A DNA stretch of 64,000 bases, from the NCBI RefSeq assembly GCF_012985465.1, contig NZ_JAAQWN010000012.1:109377-173376 (forward strand), read 5' to 3'. A model generated the notes under the pieces. It was not told the DNA's origin. It ran no database searches and saw only the letters and a program-made list of their open reading frames with translations. The translations under genes and the position numbers were made by a program. Shown one piece after another: positions 25,850 to 34,960 of this stretch (the stretch's first letter is position 1; the number at the start of each line of letters is the position of its first letter). This DNA is from Pseudomonas sp. WS 5079. GTDB lineage: Bacteria > Pseudomonadota > Gammaproteobacteria > Pseudomonadales > Pseudomonadaceae.

Positions 25850-27196
25850 ATGCAGAACTCGACCCAAGCGGCGAATGCCTGGCGCATTCTGTTCCTGCTG
25901 TTCCTGGCCAACCTGTTCAACTTCTTTGATCGCACGATCCCGGCGATCATCATCGAGCCGATCCGCATGGAATGGCACCTCAGTGACTTCCAGCTCGGCA
26001 TCATCGGCACCGCGTTCACCATCGTCTACGCCATTGCCGGCTTGCCCCTGGGGCGCCTGGCCGATACCGGTTCGCGCAGCAAGCTGATGGGCTGGGGCCT
26101 GGCGAGTTGGAGCGCGTTGACGGCAGTCAACGGCATGGTCGGCAGCTTCTGGACCTTCCTGCTGGTGCGCATGGGCATCGGCATTGGCGAAGCCAGTTAT
26201 GCGCCGGCCGCCAACTCGCTGATCGGCGACCTGTTCCCGGCCCACCGTCGCGCCCGGGCCATGGGGATTTTCATGCTGGGCCTGCCCCTGGGGCTGTTGC
26301 TGGCGTTCTTCACCATCGGCGCGATGGTCAAGGCGTTCGACAGCTGGCGAGCGCCGTTCTTTATTGCGGCCATCCCGGGGCTGATCCTCGCGGTGTTCAT
26401 GTTTTACATCAAGGAACCCAAGCGCGGTGCGGCCGAAACCGTGCAGGTTTCCCAGGAGAAAGTCGACCGGCCGATCCGCCGCGTGTTGGCGGTACCCACC
26501 TTCCTGTGGCTGGTGCTGGCGGGGCTGTGTTTCAACTTTGCGACCTATGCCTGCAACTCGTTCCTGGTGCCGATGCTGCAACGGTACTTTTTGATGCCGC
26601 TGCAAGAAGCGGCCGTGGCGACCGGGGTGATTGTCGGCGTGACGGGCCTGTTCGGCCTGACCCTGGGCGGCCTGGTGGCGGACAAGATTCACCAGCGCAT
26701 TGCCAACGGTCGGCTGCTGTTTGCCGCCTTCAGCCTGATTATCTCCACGGTATGCACGGCCTGGGCCCTGCATGCGGGGCGCATCGAGATAGGGGTGTTT
26801 GTCGCGGTGTTCAGTGTGGGCTGGCTGTTCGCCTATAACTTCTACACCTGTGTGTACACGGCGATCCAGGACGTGGTGGAGCCACGCCTGCGGGCGACGG
26901 CCATGGCGTTGTTCTTCGCCGGCCTGTATCTGCTGGGCGGTGGCATGGGGCCGGTGGTGGTGGGCGCTCTGTCTGATCACTTTGCCCATGCGGCGATGTA
27001 CGCAGCGGGTGCCGAGCAAATGACCGAGGCGTTCAAGGCCGTGGGCCTGCATGACGCTATGTACCTGATTCCGGTAGCGTTGTTCCTGACCATGCTGTTT
27101 CTGTTCCAGGCTTCACGGTGTTTTGTGCGCGATGCCAAGCGGATGAAGGATGGGTTGGGGAGGGTTGAGGTGCCGGCAGCGGCGGCTACAGCTTGA
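25850..27196 (+). CDS. Major facilitator superfamily transporter (spinster-like)
   Basis: A 448-residue 12-helix transporter. The MFS signature after helix 2 is LGRLADTGSRSKLMGWG, and FFDRTIPAIIIEPIRMEWHLS with GIGEASYAPAANSLIGDLFP is characteristic of the spinster-like group. The substrate is unknown. Monocistronic, followed by a REPIN and a bidirectional terminator. Confidence 0.9.
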   Translation: MQNSTQAANAWRILFLLFLANLFNFFDRTIPAIIIEPIRMEWHLSDFQLGIIGTAFTIVYAIAGLPLGRLADTGSRSKLMGWGLASWSALTAVNGMVGSFWTFLLVRMGIGIGEASYAPAANSLIGDLFPAHRRARAMGIFMLGLPLGLLLAFFTIGAMVKAFDSWRAPFFIAAIPGLILAVFMFYIKEPKRGAAETVQVSQEKVDRPIRRVLAVPTFLWLVLAGLCFNFATYACNSFLVPMLQRYFLMPLQEAAVATGVIVGVTGLFGLTLGGLVADKIHQRIANGRLLFAAFSLIISTVCTAWALHAGRIEIGVFVAVFSVGWLFAYNFYTCVYTAIQDVVEPRLRATAMALFFAGLYLLGGGMGPVVVGALSDHFAHAAMYAAGAEQMTEAFKAVGLHDAMYLIPVALFLTMLFLFQASRCFVRDAKRMKDGLGRVEVPAAAATA

Positions 27197-27210
27197 AACC
27201 GAGGTGATGC

Positions 27211-27293
27211 CATCGCAGGCAAGCCAGCTCCCACAGTTAACCGAGTTGTCAGTTAGCGCACCGATCACTGTGAGAGCTGGCTTGCCTGCGATG
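27211..27293. repeat. REP inverted pair (REPIN)
   Basis: Left arm CATCGCAGGCAAGCCAGCTC plus CCACAGT and a right arm GTGAGAGCTGGCTTGCCTGCGATG-like reverse complement with one mismatch. This is the GCAGGCAAGC subtype, distinct from the GCGGGCAAGC units elsewhere. Confidence 0.9.
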
Positions 27294-27311
27294 AGGCCCG
27301 CAAAACCCCAT

Positions 27312-27341
27312 AAAAAAGGCCCGCATTGCGCGGGCCTTTTT
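27312..27341. terminator. Bidirectional rho-independent terminator
   Basis: AAAAAAGGCCCGC, ATTG, then GCGGGCCTTTTT: a GC-rich stem with A-run and T-run, between the convergent MFS gene and rapA. Confidence 0.92.
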
Positions 27342-27363
27342 GTTCATCAGGGCAGGGCGCGGA

Positions 27364-30210
27364 TCAACCGGCGACCAACACCCGAATCGCCTCCAACCGC
27401 AGCGCCGCCTTGTCGAGCATGGCCAGGCCTTGCTCGCGCTGTTGGCGCAGGGCAACCAGTTCGCTGTCGCGCACGGTCGGGTTGACGGCTTGCAGGGCGG
27501 TCAGGCGCGCCAGCTCTTCGTCGGTGTCCGCTGCCAGGCGGCGTTGCGCCTCGGCCACACGTTCGGCGTGGCGCGGGGCGATTTTCTCTTCGCCGGCGTT
27601 GATCCGTGGCGTCAGTTGGTCGCGCTGGGCCTGTACGAACTTGTTGGCGCTGGCCCGGGGCACGCTTTCCAGCTGGTCGTTCAGAGTGGTGAAGGACACC
27701 CGGCCCGACAGGTCATTGCCATTGGCATCCAGCAGGCAGCGCAATGCTGCCGGCGGCAGGTAGCGACCCAGTTGCAGCGAACGCGGCGCCACTACTTCGC
27801 TGACGTAGAGCAGCTCCAGCAACACGGTGCCCGGCTTGAGCGCCTTGTTCTTGATCAGCGCCACGGCGGTGTTGCCCATGGAGCCGGACAGCACCAGATC
27901 CATGCCGCCCTGGACCATCGGGTGCTCCCAGGTAATGAACTGCATGTCTTCGCGCGACAGCGCCTGGTTGCGGTCGTAGGTGATGGTCACGCCTTCGTCG
28001 TCGCCGAGGGGGAAGCTGGCGTCGAGCATTTTTTCGCTGGGCTTGAGGATCAGTGCGTTTTCCGAATGGTCTTCGCTGTCGATGCCAAACGCATCGAACA
28101 GGGTTTCCATATAGATCGGCAGGGTGAACTGGTCGTCTTGCTCCAGGATGTCCTCGACCAGTGCGTCACCTTCGCCAGCGCCACCGGAGTTGAGCTCCAG
28201 CAAACGGTCGCGACCAGTGTGCAGCTCGGCTTCCAGGCGCTCGCGCTCGGCGCGGGCTTCGTCGATCAGCGCTTGCCATTCGCCGTCGTCGGCATTTTCC
28301 AGCAGCGGCAGCAGGCGCGGGCCGAACTGGTGCTGCAAGGCGTTGCCGGTCGGGCAGGTATTGAGGAAGGCGTTCAGGGCTTCGTGGTACCACTGGAACA
28401 GCCGCTCTTGCGGGCTGGTTTCCAGGTACGGCACGTGCAGTTCGATCACATGCTTCTGGCCGATCCGGTCCAGACGCCCGATGCGTTGCTCCAGCAAGTC
28501 CGGGTGCGATGGCAGGTCGAACAGCACCAGGTGGTGGGCGAACTGGAAGTTGCGGCCTTCACTGCCGATTTCCGAACAGATCAGCACCTGGGCGCCGAAC
28601 TCTTCATCGGCGAAGTAGGCGGCGGCGCGGTCCCGCTCGAGGATGTTCATGCCCTCGTGGAACACCGTGGCCGGGATGCCGGAACGCACGCGCAGGGCGT
28701 CTTCCAGGTCCATGGCGGTTTCGGCGTGGGCGCAGATCACCAGGACCTTGGTGCGCTTGAGCATCTTCAACTGGTCGATCAACCACTCGACGCGCGGATC
28801 GAAGCGCCACCAGCGGTTTTCTTCTTCGATATCGGGCTGCGACTGGAAGCTGACTTCCGGGTACAGCTCGGCATGCTCGCCCAACGGCAGTTCCAGGTAC
28901 TCGTCCGGGCACGGCAACGGGTAGGCGTGCAGCTTGCGCTCAGGGAAGCCTTGCACCGCGGCGCGGGTGTTACGGAACAGCACGCGGCCGGTGCCGTGAC
29001 GATCCAGCAGCTCACGCACCAGGCGCGCACTGGCTTCGGTGTCGCCATCGTTGACGGCAGCCAGCAGCGCTTCGCCTTCGTTGCCGAGGAAGCCCTGGAT
29101 AGTCTTGTGCGCGGCCGGCGAGAGGCGGCCCTTGTCCATCAATTCCTGGACCGCTTCGGCCACCGGGCGATAGTTCTCGCTCTCGGCGCGGAAGGCTTTG
29201 ACGTCGTGGAAACGGTTCGGGTCCAGCAGGCGCAGACGGGCGAAGTGGCTGTCCTGGCCCAGTTGTTCCGGGGTTGCGGTCAGCAGCAGCACGCCGGGAA
29301 TGGTCTCGGCCAGTTGCTCGACCAGTTGGTATTCAGCGCTGGCTTTTTCTTCGTGCCAGACCAGGTGGTGCGCTTCGTCGACCACCATCAAGTCCCAGCC
29401 GGCGGCGAACAGCGCGTCCTGGGCTTTTTCGTCGTCCACCAGCCATTCCAGGGCCACCAGCGCAAGCTGGGTGTCTTCGAACGGGTTGCTGGCATCGCTT
29501 TCGATAAAACGTTCTTCGTCGAACAGCGCGACCTGCAGGTTGAAACGCCGGCGCATCTCTACCAGCCATTGGTGCTGCAGGTTTTCCGGGACCAGGATCA
29601 GCACGCGATTGGCGCGCCCGGACAGCAGTTGGCGATGGATCACCAGGCCGGCTTCGATGGTCTTGCCCAGGCCCACTTCGTCGGCCAGCAGCACCCGTGG
29701 CGCGATACGGTCAGCGACTTCGCGGGCAATGTGCAATTGGTGTGCAATCGGCTGCGCACGTACGCCGCCCAGGCCCCAGAGCGCGGACTGCAATTGGCGG
29801 CTGGTGTGTTCCAGGGTGTGGTAGCGCAGGGAGAACCAGGCCAGCGGGTCGATCTGGCCGGCGAACAGACGGTCGCTGGCGAGGCGGAACTGGATGAAAT
29901 TCGACAGTTGGGTTTCCGGCAGGGTGACCTGCTCGTTCTGCCCATTGAGGCCGTGGTAGACCAGCAGGCCGTCGACATCGTCGACCTCGCGCACGGTCAT
30001 TTTCCAGCCTTCGAAGTGGGTGATGGTGTCACCCGGCGAAAACCTCACGCGAGTGAGGGGCGCATTCCGTAGCGCATACTGGCGGGTGTCGCCAGTGGCC
30101 GGATAGAGCACGGTCAACAAGCGGCCGTCCTGTGCGAGAACGGTGCCTAACCCCAGCTCTGCTTCGCTGTCACTAATCCAGCGTTGCCCCGGTTGATACT
30201 GCTGCGCCAT
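27364..30210 (-). CDS. rapA: RNA polymerase-associated ATPase RapA (HepA)
   Basis: A 948-residue SWI2/SNF2 ATPase that binds RNA polymerase and promotes its recycling after transcription. N-terminal Tudor-like domains (residues about 1-110) precede the motor. Walker A DEVGLGKTIEAG is near residue 180, the DEAH box is at 278-281 (VVDEAHHLV), and the second RecA lobe holds ICSEIGSEGRNFQFAHHLVLFD and RIGRLDRIGQKH. The length fits E. coli RapA (968). Monocistronic. Confidence 0.97.
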   Translation of the reverse strand: MAQQYQPGQRWISDSEAELGLGTVLAQDGRLLTVLYPATGDTRQYALRNAPLTRVRFSPGDTITHFEGWKMTVREVDDVDGLLVYHGLNGQNEQVTLPETQLSNFIQFRLASDRLFAGQIDPLAWFSLRYHTLEHTSRQLQSALWGLGGVRAQPIAHQLHIAREVADRIAPRVLLADEVGLGKTIEAGLVIHRQLLSGRANRVLILVPENLQHQWLVEMRRRFNLQVALFDEERFIESDASNPFEDTQLALVALEWLVDDEKAQDALFAAGWDLMVVDEAHHLVWHEEKASAEYQLVEQLAETIPGVLLLTATPEQLGQDSHFARLRLLDPNRFHDVKAFRAESENYRPVAEAVQELMDKGRLSPAAHKTIQGFLGNEGEALLAAVNDGDTEASARLVRELLDRHGTGRVLFRNTRAAVQGFPERKLHAYPLPCPDEYLELPLGEHAELYPEVSFQSQPDIEEENRWWRFDPRVEWLIDQLKMLKRTKVLVICAHAETAMDLEDALRVRSGIPATVFHEGMNILERDRAAAYFADEEFGAQVLICSEIGSEGRNFQFAHHLVLFDLPSHPDLLEQRIGRLDRIGQKHVIELHVPYLETSPQERLFQWYHEALNAFLNTCPTGNALQHQFGPRLLPLLENADDGEWQALIDEARAERERLEAELHTGRDRLLELNSGGAGEGDALVEDILEQDDQFTLPIYMETLFDAFGIDSEDHSENALILKPSEKMLDASFPLGDDEGVTITYDRNQALSREDMQFITWEHPMVQGGMDLVLSGSMGNTAVALIKNKALKPGTVLLELLYVSEVVAPRSLQLGRYLPPAALRCLLDANGNDLSGRVSFTTLNDQLESVPRASANKFVQAQRDQLTPRINAGEEKIAPRHAERVAEAQRRLAADTDEELARLTALQAVNPTVRDSELVALRQQREQGLAMLDKAALRLEAIRVLVAG

Positions 30211-30428
30211 GCTGCCTGACTCCCGCCGTGAAAAAGCCGACTATTCTAACGGAACAAGGCCCCCAGCCAAAGGACTCTGACAAAAACTACCCCGCTTGCA
30301 GGGATCAAAGAGGGCGATTCGACGGGTGGCAGGGCACGGGTAACTGACGACTGGGTCACAAGTTGGCGGCCCCAGGCTCAAGTCGCCAGTGCACCAGCCG
30401 ACAGCCTGCTGACAGGAGACTAATAATT

Positions 30429-30770
30429 ATGCTGCCACCGATCTTGCCCTTGAGTGTTGTGCCGGTCACGTCACAACTCGACCCCGTGCGCCAAAAGCCC
30501 GATATCCCGCCGGTGGTGCCTGCGCAGCCGAGCTCCAACGAAAGCACCATCGACCTCAAGCACCGCGACGCCGAGCAATCGACCCTGATGCTGCGCGAGG
30601 AACAACGACGCCAGCAGGAACAGCAGAAACGCCGGCGCGAGGCCGACGAAGATCCCGAGCAGCACCTGGCCATCCCGGGTGATGAACTCAACGCCGACAA
30701 TACGGTACCGGTCGCGCCGCTGATCGAGGACGCGCCCCGCCAGGGGTTGTGGGTGGACGTCGAGGTTTGA
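30429..30770 (+). CDS. Small Pro/Gln/Arg-rich protein of unknown function
   Basis: A 113-residue cytosolic protein: a Pro/Val-rich N terminus (residues 1-35), a highly charged predicted coiled coil (about 45-78, rich in Gln, Glu and Arg) and an acidic C-terminal tail. The ATG at 30429 follows AGGAG at 30414-30418. I recognise it only as the kind of conserved pseudomonad protein sometimes mislabelled as aspartate-semialdehyde dehydrogenase, to which it bears no resemblance. Confidence 0.65.
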   Translation: MLPPILPLSVVPVTSQLDPVRQKPDIPPVVPAQPSSNESTIDLKHRDAEQSTLMLREEQRRQQEQQKRRREADEDPEQHLAIPGDELNADNTVPVAPLIEDAPRQGLWVDVEV

Positions 30771-30828
30771 CCCCCGGGCGGGCCAGGCCGCATTATTGAG
30801 GCACTCCAGCCACCACGTAAGCCATGCC

Positions 30829-30987
30829 ATGAGTGACGACAAGCTGATCGACCTGAATGCCGAGCGGGCCAAACGGGTCCATGACCTCAATGACAAGCGC
30901 CTTAATGACGTGCGCCAGGCGTTCGAGCAGGCCATGCCGTTGGGCAAGGCGAAGAAAAAGTCGAAAAACAAAGGCAAAAAGCGCTGA
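30829..30987 (+). CDS. Very small basic protein of unknown function
   Basis: A 52-residue protein with an amphipathic charged helix (LIDLNAERAKRVHDLNDKR) and a Lys-rich tail (KAKKKSKNKGKKR). No strong ribosome site precedes the ATG. It follows the previous small gene by 58 bases in the same direction. The basic tail suggests nucleic-acid contact, but that is only inference. Confidence 0.6.
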   Translation: MSDDKLIDLNAERAKRVHDLNDKRLNDVRQAFEQAMPLGKAKKKSKNKGKKR

Positions 30988-30992
30988 AATGC

Positions 30993-31012
30993 CCTGAATC
31001 TGTTGATTCAGG
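30993..31012 (+). terminator. Stem-loop after the small basic-protein gene
   Basis: CCTGAATC-TGTT-GATTCAGG is a perfect 8-base stem with a 4-base loop, five bases after the stop codon. The following T-rich run (TTATTTCCCTTCTTT) is weak, so it may be a poor terminator or an RNA 3'-end stabiliser. Confidence 0.5.
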
Positions 31013-31051
31013 TCAGTTATTTCCCTTCTTTACGCCCCGTTGCGGGCGACA

Positions 31052-31065
31052 TTGATCCCCGTCAA
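31052..31065 (+). promoter_or_regulatory. ANR/FNR box
   Basis: TTGATCCCCGTCAA matches the ANR/FNR consensus TTGAT-N4-ATCAA with one mismatch. It is centred about 72 bases before the ATG of the ccoM-like gene, with a TTAACT -10-like element at about 31087-31092, giving the spacing of a class II activated promoter. It implies induction at low oxygen. Confidence 0.65.
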
Positions 31066-31130
31066 TTTCTCCCCCCGACTTCTTGGTTAACTTAGCCCCA
31101 TCGCAACAGGGCAAGAGCAGGAGGCCGGTC

Positions 31131-31238
31131 ATGTTTTTCGATAATGTGGTTTTTGCCGGGGTGCTGACTGTCGGCCTCATGGTGCTGTTTTTTGTAGGGT
31201 TTGGATTTTTTATCTGGAAAGACGCGAACAAGCGTAAA
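31131..31238 (+). CDS. ccoM: CcoM-like small cbb3-oxidase subunit with apparent frameshift
   Basis: A short membrane protein with an excellent ribosome site (AGGAGG six bases before the ATG) and an ANR box upstream. The N-terminal 23 residues (MFFDNVVFAGVLTVGLMVLF...) look like CcoM, the single-helix accessory subunit of cbb3 cytochrome oxidase in Pseudomonas. As read, the frame ends after 35 residues with ...FWIFYLERREQA. If one T of the four-T run at 31200-31203 is skipped, the protein continues GFGFFIWKDANKRKKP to a TAG at 31246-31248, the family-like C terminus. This is either a real frameshift or a sequence error. The family assignment is from memory. Confidence 0.5.
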
Positions 31239-31282
31239 AAACCATAGGTTTTTCCGGGTTACATGAGCACGCAAGGCATTTT

Positions 31283-31307
31283 GGGCGACTTCGGTCGCCC
31301 TTTTTTT
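31283..31307 (+). terminator. Rho-independent terminator after the ccoM-like gene
   Basis: GGGCGAC-TTCG-GTCGCCC followed by seven T: a 7-base stem with the very stable TTCG tetraloop. Confidence 0.93.
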
Positions 31308-31341
31308 GCCCGGTGTTTAGTTCCCTGTCCCACAGAAGCAC

Positions 31342-31378
31342 AAAAAAAGGCGCGACCCTCGCAGGTCACGCCTTTTTT
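31342..31378. terminator. Bidirectional terminator, end of pit
   Basis: AAAAAAAGGCG...CGCCTTTTTT with an inner GACC/GGTC pairing. Its minus-strand orientation ends the phosphate transporter gene. Confidence 0.88.
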
Positions 31379-31392
31379 AATTGCGTTGTCGG

Positions 31393-32868
31393 TTAACTGC
31401 CCAACGCCTTGGACGCCAGCCAGAACAACCCGGCCGACAGGCTCACCGTGGCCGGCAGAGTCAGGATCCAGGCCATCAGGATGGTCTTCACGGTGCCGCC
31501 TTGCAGGCCGCTCTTGTTCGCGACCATGGTCCCGGCCACACCCGAAGACAGCACGTGGGTGGTGGACACCGGCAGGGCGAAGATATTGGCAAAACCAATC
31601 ATGGTGGCGGTGGTGATTTGCGCCGACATGCCCTGGGCATAGGTCATGCCCTGCTTGCCGATTTTCTCGCCGATGGTCAGTACCACCCGCTTCCAGCCCA
31701 CCATGGTGCCCAGGCCAAGGGCCAGGGCCACGGCAAGGATCACCCAGAACGGGGCGTATTCGGTGGTGGCAGTCAGGTCTTTACGCAGTTTTTCCAGGTC
31801 CGACTTCTCGCGGGAATCAAGGCCTGGCAGCTTGCCGACTTTCTTCGCGGTATCGTCCAGGCACAGCAGGTAGCGACGGACTTCAATGCGCTGCTCGGAG
31901 GTCAAGGAGTGGTAGTCGGATACACCCTTCAATGTGCCAAGAAGGGCGTTGATGGTCGGTTCGGTCTGTTGCGGGTTGCAACGGAACTTGCCGGGCAGGT
32001 CGTCTCTGACACTTTTGCCCAGGGCAAGGAATTCGCCGAGGGTTTCGTGGTTGCGCTGGTAGAACTGGTTGAGGTGCAGGGTGGCGTCGCGGGTTCGCTC
32101 GATCTGGTAAGTGGTGCTGCCCAGATCGAGTACGAACTGCGCGGGCACGATACCAATCAGCACCAGCATGATCAGGCCGATACCTTTCTGACCGTCGTTG
32201 GAACCATGCACGAAACTCACGGCCATCGCGGAAATCACCAGTACCAGGCGGTTCCAGAACGGCGGGTGTTTCTTGTCGTCGAGCTTGCGGCGCTGGTCCG
32301 GAGTCTTGTGCATCTTGGACAGCGGACGCCACCATTTAAGGCCAATCAACACCAGGGCTGCGACCAGGAAGCCGGCCATGGGCGAGAACACCAGCGAGGC
32401 ACCGATATCAATGGCTTTCTGCCAGTTGACCCCGTCTGCCAGCGGAATGTCGTTGATCAGGGCATTGGCCAGGCCAACACCGAGGATCGAACCGATCAGG
32501 GTGTGGGAACTGGATGCCGGGATCCCGAAGTACCAGGTGCCGAGATTCCAGGTGATGGCCGCGGCTAATAATGAAAACACCATGGCCAGGCCATGGCCGG
32601 TGTTGACATTGATCAGCAACTCCACCGGCAGCAGATGCACGATGGCATAGGCAACGCCTACCCCGCCGAGCAACACGCCAAGGAAGTTGAACACCCCGGA
32701 AAAGAATACGGCCAGGTGCGGCGGCATCGCTTTGGTATAGATGACTGTGGCCACCGCGTTAGCGGTGTCATGAAAGCCATTGATGAACTCGAAGGCGAGG
32801 ACAAAGGCGAGGGCGAGCAATAGGCTCACAAGAACCCAGGCATCCAGTCCGCTGAATAAATCGATCAT
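31393..32868 (-). CDS. pitA: Low-affinity inorganic phosphate transporter (Pit family)
   Basis: A 491-residue inner-membrane protein that imports metal-phosphate with H+. The family duplication is visible: N-terminal FINGFHDTANAVATVIYTKAMPP and GIPASSSHTLIGSILGVG, C-terminal GFANIFALPVSTTHVLSSGVAGTM. The two halves are joined by a large hydrophilic loop (about residues 185-370), as in E. coli PitA (499 residues). It could be named pit or pitA. No PhoU-like partner gene is adjacent. Confidence 0.93.
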   Translation of the reverse strand: MIDLFSGLDAWVLVSLLLALAFVLAFEFINGFHDTANAVATVIYTKAMPPHLAVFFSGVFNFLGVLLGGVGVAYAIVHLLPVELLINVNTGHGLAMVFSLLAAAITWNLGTWYFGIPASSSHTLIGSILGVGLANALINDIPLADGVNWQKAIDIGASLVFSPMAGFLVAALVLIGLKWWRPLSKMHKTPDQRRKLDDKKHPPFWNRLVLVISAMAVSFVHGSNDGQKGIGLIMLVLIGIVPAQFVLDLGSTTYQIERTRDATLHLNQFYQRNHETLGEFLALGKSVRDDLPGKFRCNPQQTEPTINALLGTLKGVSDYHSLTSEQRIEVRRYLLCLDDTAKKVGKLPGLDSREKSDLEKLRKDLTATTEYAPFWVILAVALALGLGTMVGWKRVVLTIGEKIGKQGMTYAQGMSAQITTATMIGFANIFALPVSTTHVLSSGVAGTMVANKSGLQGGTVKTILMAWILTLPATVSLSAGLFWLASKALGS

Positions 32869-33198
32869 GAAGGTTTTATGACCCGGTCGTAAGGGGGCGC
32901 GATTATGCCAGAAAACCTCAGTAATCTATGCACTAGCTGCTCGCCGGTAACATTCTTCAACGAATTAGTTTGGCAGCGGGGTGCGGCTACCAGATATTTC
33001 GGGGGTTTGGCAACTCATTGATTTGTAAAGAATACAGGGGGCAGAGCGGGGTGCGACACTTTGGGTAAAGTGTCTGAAACGCTTGTATGAAATTTCGCAA
33101 GGTCGCCGAAACTGACGATTGGAGGGCATGCCCAAGGCGCCCCTGCCAGGAGGTGCTGGCAGGGCAATGACTTGCCAGGAAGGCTCAGTCCGACAGGC
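32869..33198. other. 330-base intergenic region upstream of pit
   Basis: No gene is visible. It holds the stem-loop GACACTTT-GGGT-AAAGTGTC (33055-33074) and a hairpin CCCTGCCA/TGGCAGGG (33141-33164) just after the small gene at 33199-33399. The second lacks a T-run but may protect that transcript's 3' end. No clear Pho box was seen. Confidence 0.6.
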
Positions 33199-33399
33199 TT
33201 ATGGCTCTTCGGTCTTGAGGTCCTTTTCGATCTTTTGGATTTCCTGGGCAAACGCCTGGTCGAGCAGGCTGGCTCGTTTGCGCCATGGTTTGCGCTCCGG
33301 CTCTGGTTGGGCGGCGTAGGTGGTGACTTCCCCGCCGTAAACATCCTTGTAACGTTGTTCCTGGCGCTCAAGTTCCGCGCGCAGTTCGTCTTTCGTCAC
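33199..33399 (-). CDS. Small charged protein of unknown function
   Basis: A 66-residue cytosolic protein made of two highly charged helices (TKDELRAELERQEQRYKDVY and LLDQAFAQEIQKIEKDLKTEE) around a Pro-rich link. It begins at a GTG with AGGTAA upstream. Not recognised, but the helical pattern and the ribosome site support a real gene. Confidence 0.65.
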   Translation of the reverse strand: MTKDELRAELERQEQRYKDVYGGEVTTYAAQPEPERKPWRKRASLLDQAFAQEIQKIEKDLKTEEP

Positions 33400-33940
33400 A
33401 TTGTTACCTAATTGAGTTGAGTTTGATTCCGGTGAAGCGCGATATCAGTAAAGGGCAACGATCTACCACTTCTGTATTACACGCGGCCACGGCACCGGGG
33501 GAAGAACAACTGTCGTAGCAACAGTTTTGATTTTCAGGGCTGGGTACTTGCGACCAAGGCCTGGACAAGGCAAAGGCCAGGTTCGGCGGGATCGAAGATC
33601 ACGCGTCAGGCCAGCTCTACATTGTCACAGGGTGCATTATAGCGGCGCATTTGGATAAGACTATCGCCAACAAGTTAAAAATCGTCAACTTTGCCTTTTG
33701 AAACATCAGACCAATAGTGTCGAGAACTTGGCGCCACACTTGCTTAATTACCTGCATGTGACAGTTGAAATTAAGCTTGGCATTAATTGTTCAGTGCAGC
33801 GGCATCCCCGGCGCAACCTGGCTGTAAATTGCGATTATCGAATCACCGTCCGATAATCGCCCAATGTTGGCGCCCTTGCCTTGTACATCCGTTGCCTGCC
33901 GGCTTGTAATGGCGGTCGAAAATAAGAGAAAGGACCTGAA
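33400..33940. other. 541-base control region upstream of pcaR
   Basis: The largest gap in the window. It contains an imperfect stem GCTTAATT...AATTAAGC (33742-33776) and the pca operator at 33831-33860. No open reading frame with a ribosome site was seen. The AT content is higher than that of the neighbouring genes. Confidence 0.65.
33831..33860. promoter_or_regulatory. Probable PcaR operator upstream of pcaR
   Basis: GCGATTATCG, ten bases, CGATAATCGC: a perfect inverted repeat ending 80 bases before pcaR. The core matches the GTTCGATAATCGCAC-type box known for P. putida PcaR, so it is probably an autoregulatory site. Confidence 0.75.
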
Positions 33941-34783
33941 ATGAACGATCAATTGCGCAACTCCTTTGCCTCAGTGGCGCCGCCGATCGTTGCGTCTCCG
34001 GCCAAGCGCATCCAGGCGTTTACCGGCGATCCGGACTTCATGACCTCCCTGGCCCGCGGATTGGCGGTGGTCCAGGCATTCCAGGAGCGCAAGCGCCACT
34101 TGACCATCGCGCAGATCAGCCACCGCACGGAAATCCCCCGCGCTGCCGTCAGACGTTGCCTGCACACCTTGATCAAGCTCGGCTACGCCACCACGGACGG
34201 GCGCACCTATTCCCTATTGCCCAAGGTCTTGACCCTGGGGCATGCCTATCTGTCTTCCACGCCCCTGGCGGTTTCGGCCCAGCCTTACCTGGACCGCATG
34301 AGCGAGCAACTGCACGAAGCCTGCAACATGGCGACCCTGGAAGGTGACGACATCCTTTACATCGCCCGTTCCGCCACGACCCAGCGCCTGATCTCGGTGG
34401 ATCTGTCGGTCGGGGGCCGGCTGCCGGCCTATTGCACCTCCATGGGCCGGATCCTGCTGGCCGCCCTGGATGATGCGTCTTTGCAGGACTACCTCGACCA
34501 TGCCGACCTGCAAACCAAGACCAGCCGCACCTTGACCACCCCCGAAGCCTTGCTTGAATGCCTGCAGCAAGTGCGCCAGCAAGGCTGGTGCATTGTCGAC
34601 CAGGAACTGGAGCAGGGCCTGCGTTCCATTGCCGTGCCGGTGTATGACGCGTCTGGCCAGGTGCTGGCCGCGCTGAACGTCAGCACCCACGCCGGGCGGG
34701 TCAGCCGTAGCGAACTAGAGCAGCGCTTCCTGCCGAGCATGCTCTCTGCTAGCCAGGAGCTGAGCGCCCAGCTGTTTGCTTAA
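33941..34783 (+). CDS. pcaR: IclR-family activator of the pca regulon
   Basis: A 280-residue regulator. It has a winged helix-turn-helix (about residues 30-90; GLAVVQAFQERKRHLTIAQISHRTEIPRAAVRRCL) and an IclR effector domain with CTSMGRILLAAL and GWCIVDQELEQGLRSIAVPV. In P. putida PcaR binds beta-ketoadipate and activates the genes around it. Its position at the head of the pca cluster and the CGATTATCG boxes fit this role. Confidence 0.95.
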   Translation: MNDQLRNSFASVAPPIVASPAKRIQAFTGDPDFMTSLARGLAVVQAFQERKRHLTIAQISHRTEIPRAAVRRCLHTLIKLGYATTDGRTYSLLPKVLTLGHAYLSSTPLAVSAQPYLDRMSEQLHEACNMATLEGDDILYIARSATTQRLISVDLSVGGRLPAYCTSMGRILLAALDDASLQDYLDHADLQTKTSRTLTTPEALLECLQQVRQQGWCIVDQELEQGLRSIAVPVYDASGQVLAALNVSTHAGRVSRSELEQRFLPSMLSASQELSAQLFA

Positions 34784-34960
34784 GCTGTTCGGTGACCGCA
34801 CAGATCCCGGTTTGACGAATTGACGGTGTTTGCCCTGGCTTATTAATGTCGCGGCAGCGTGATTGACCGCGACGGCGCCTACCGCCGCAGTTCTGGTTTC
34901 GCCCCAATAATAATGACGACTCACCGTCGTCCGCCCGCCATCGGTGTGGAAATAAAAATA

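Noticed and set aside
27340..30072. 910-codon open frame antisense to rapA
   Set aside because: It lies wholly inside rapA on the other strand, has no ribosome site, and its product is a Gln/His/Val-rich low-complexity sequence typical of antisense frames in GC-rich genes.
33055..33074. Palindrome GACACTTT-GGGT-AAAGTGTC as a terminator
   Set aside because: No T-run on either side and it is not next to a gene end; left as an unexplained stem-loop.
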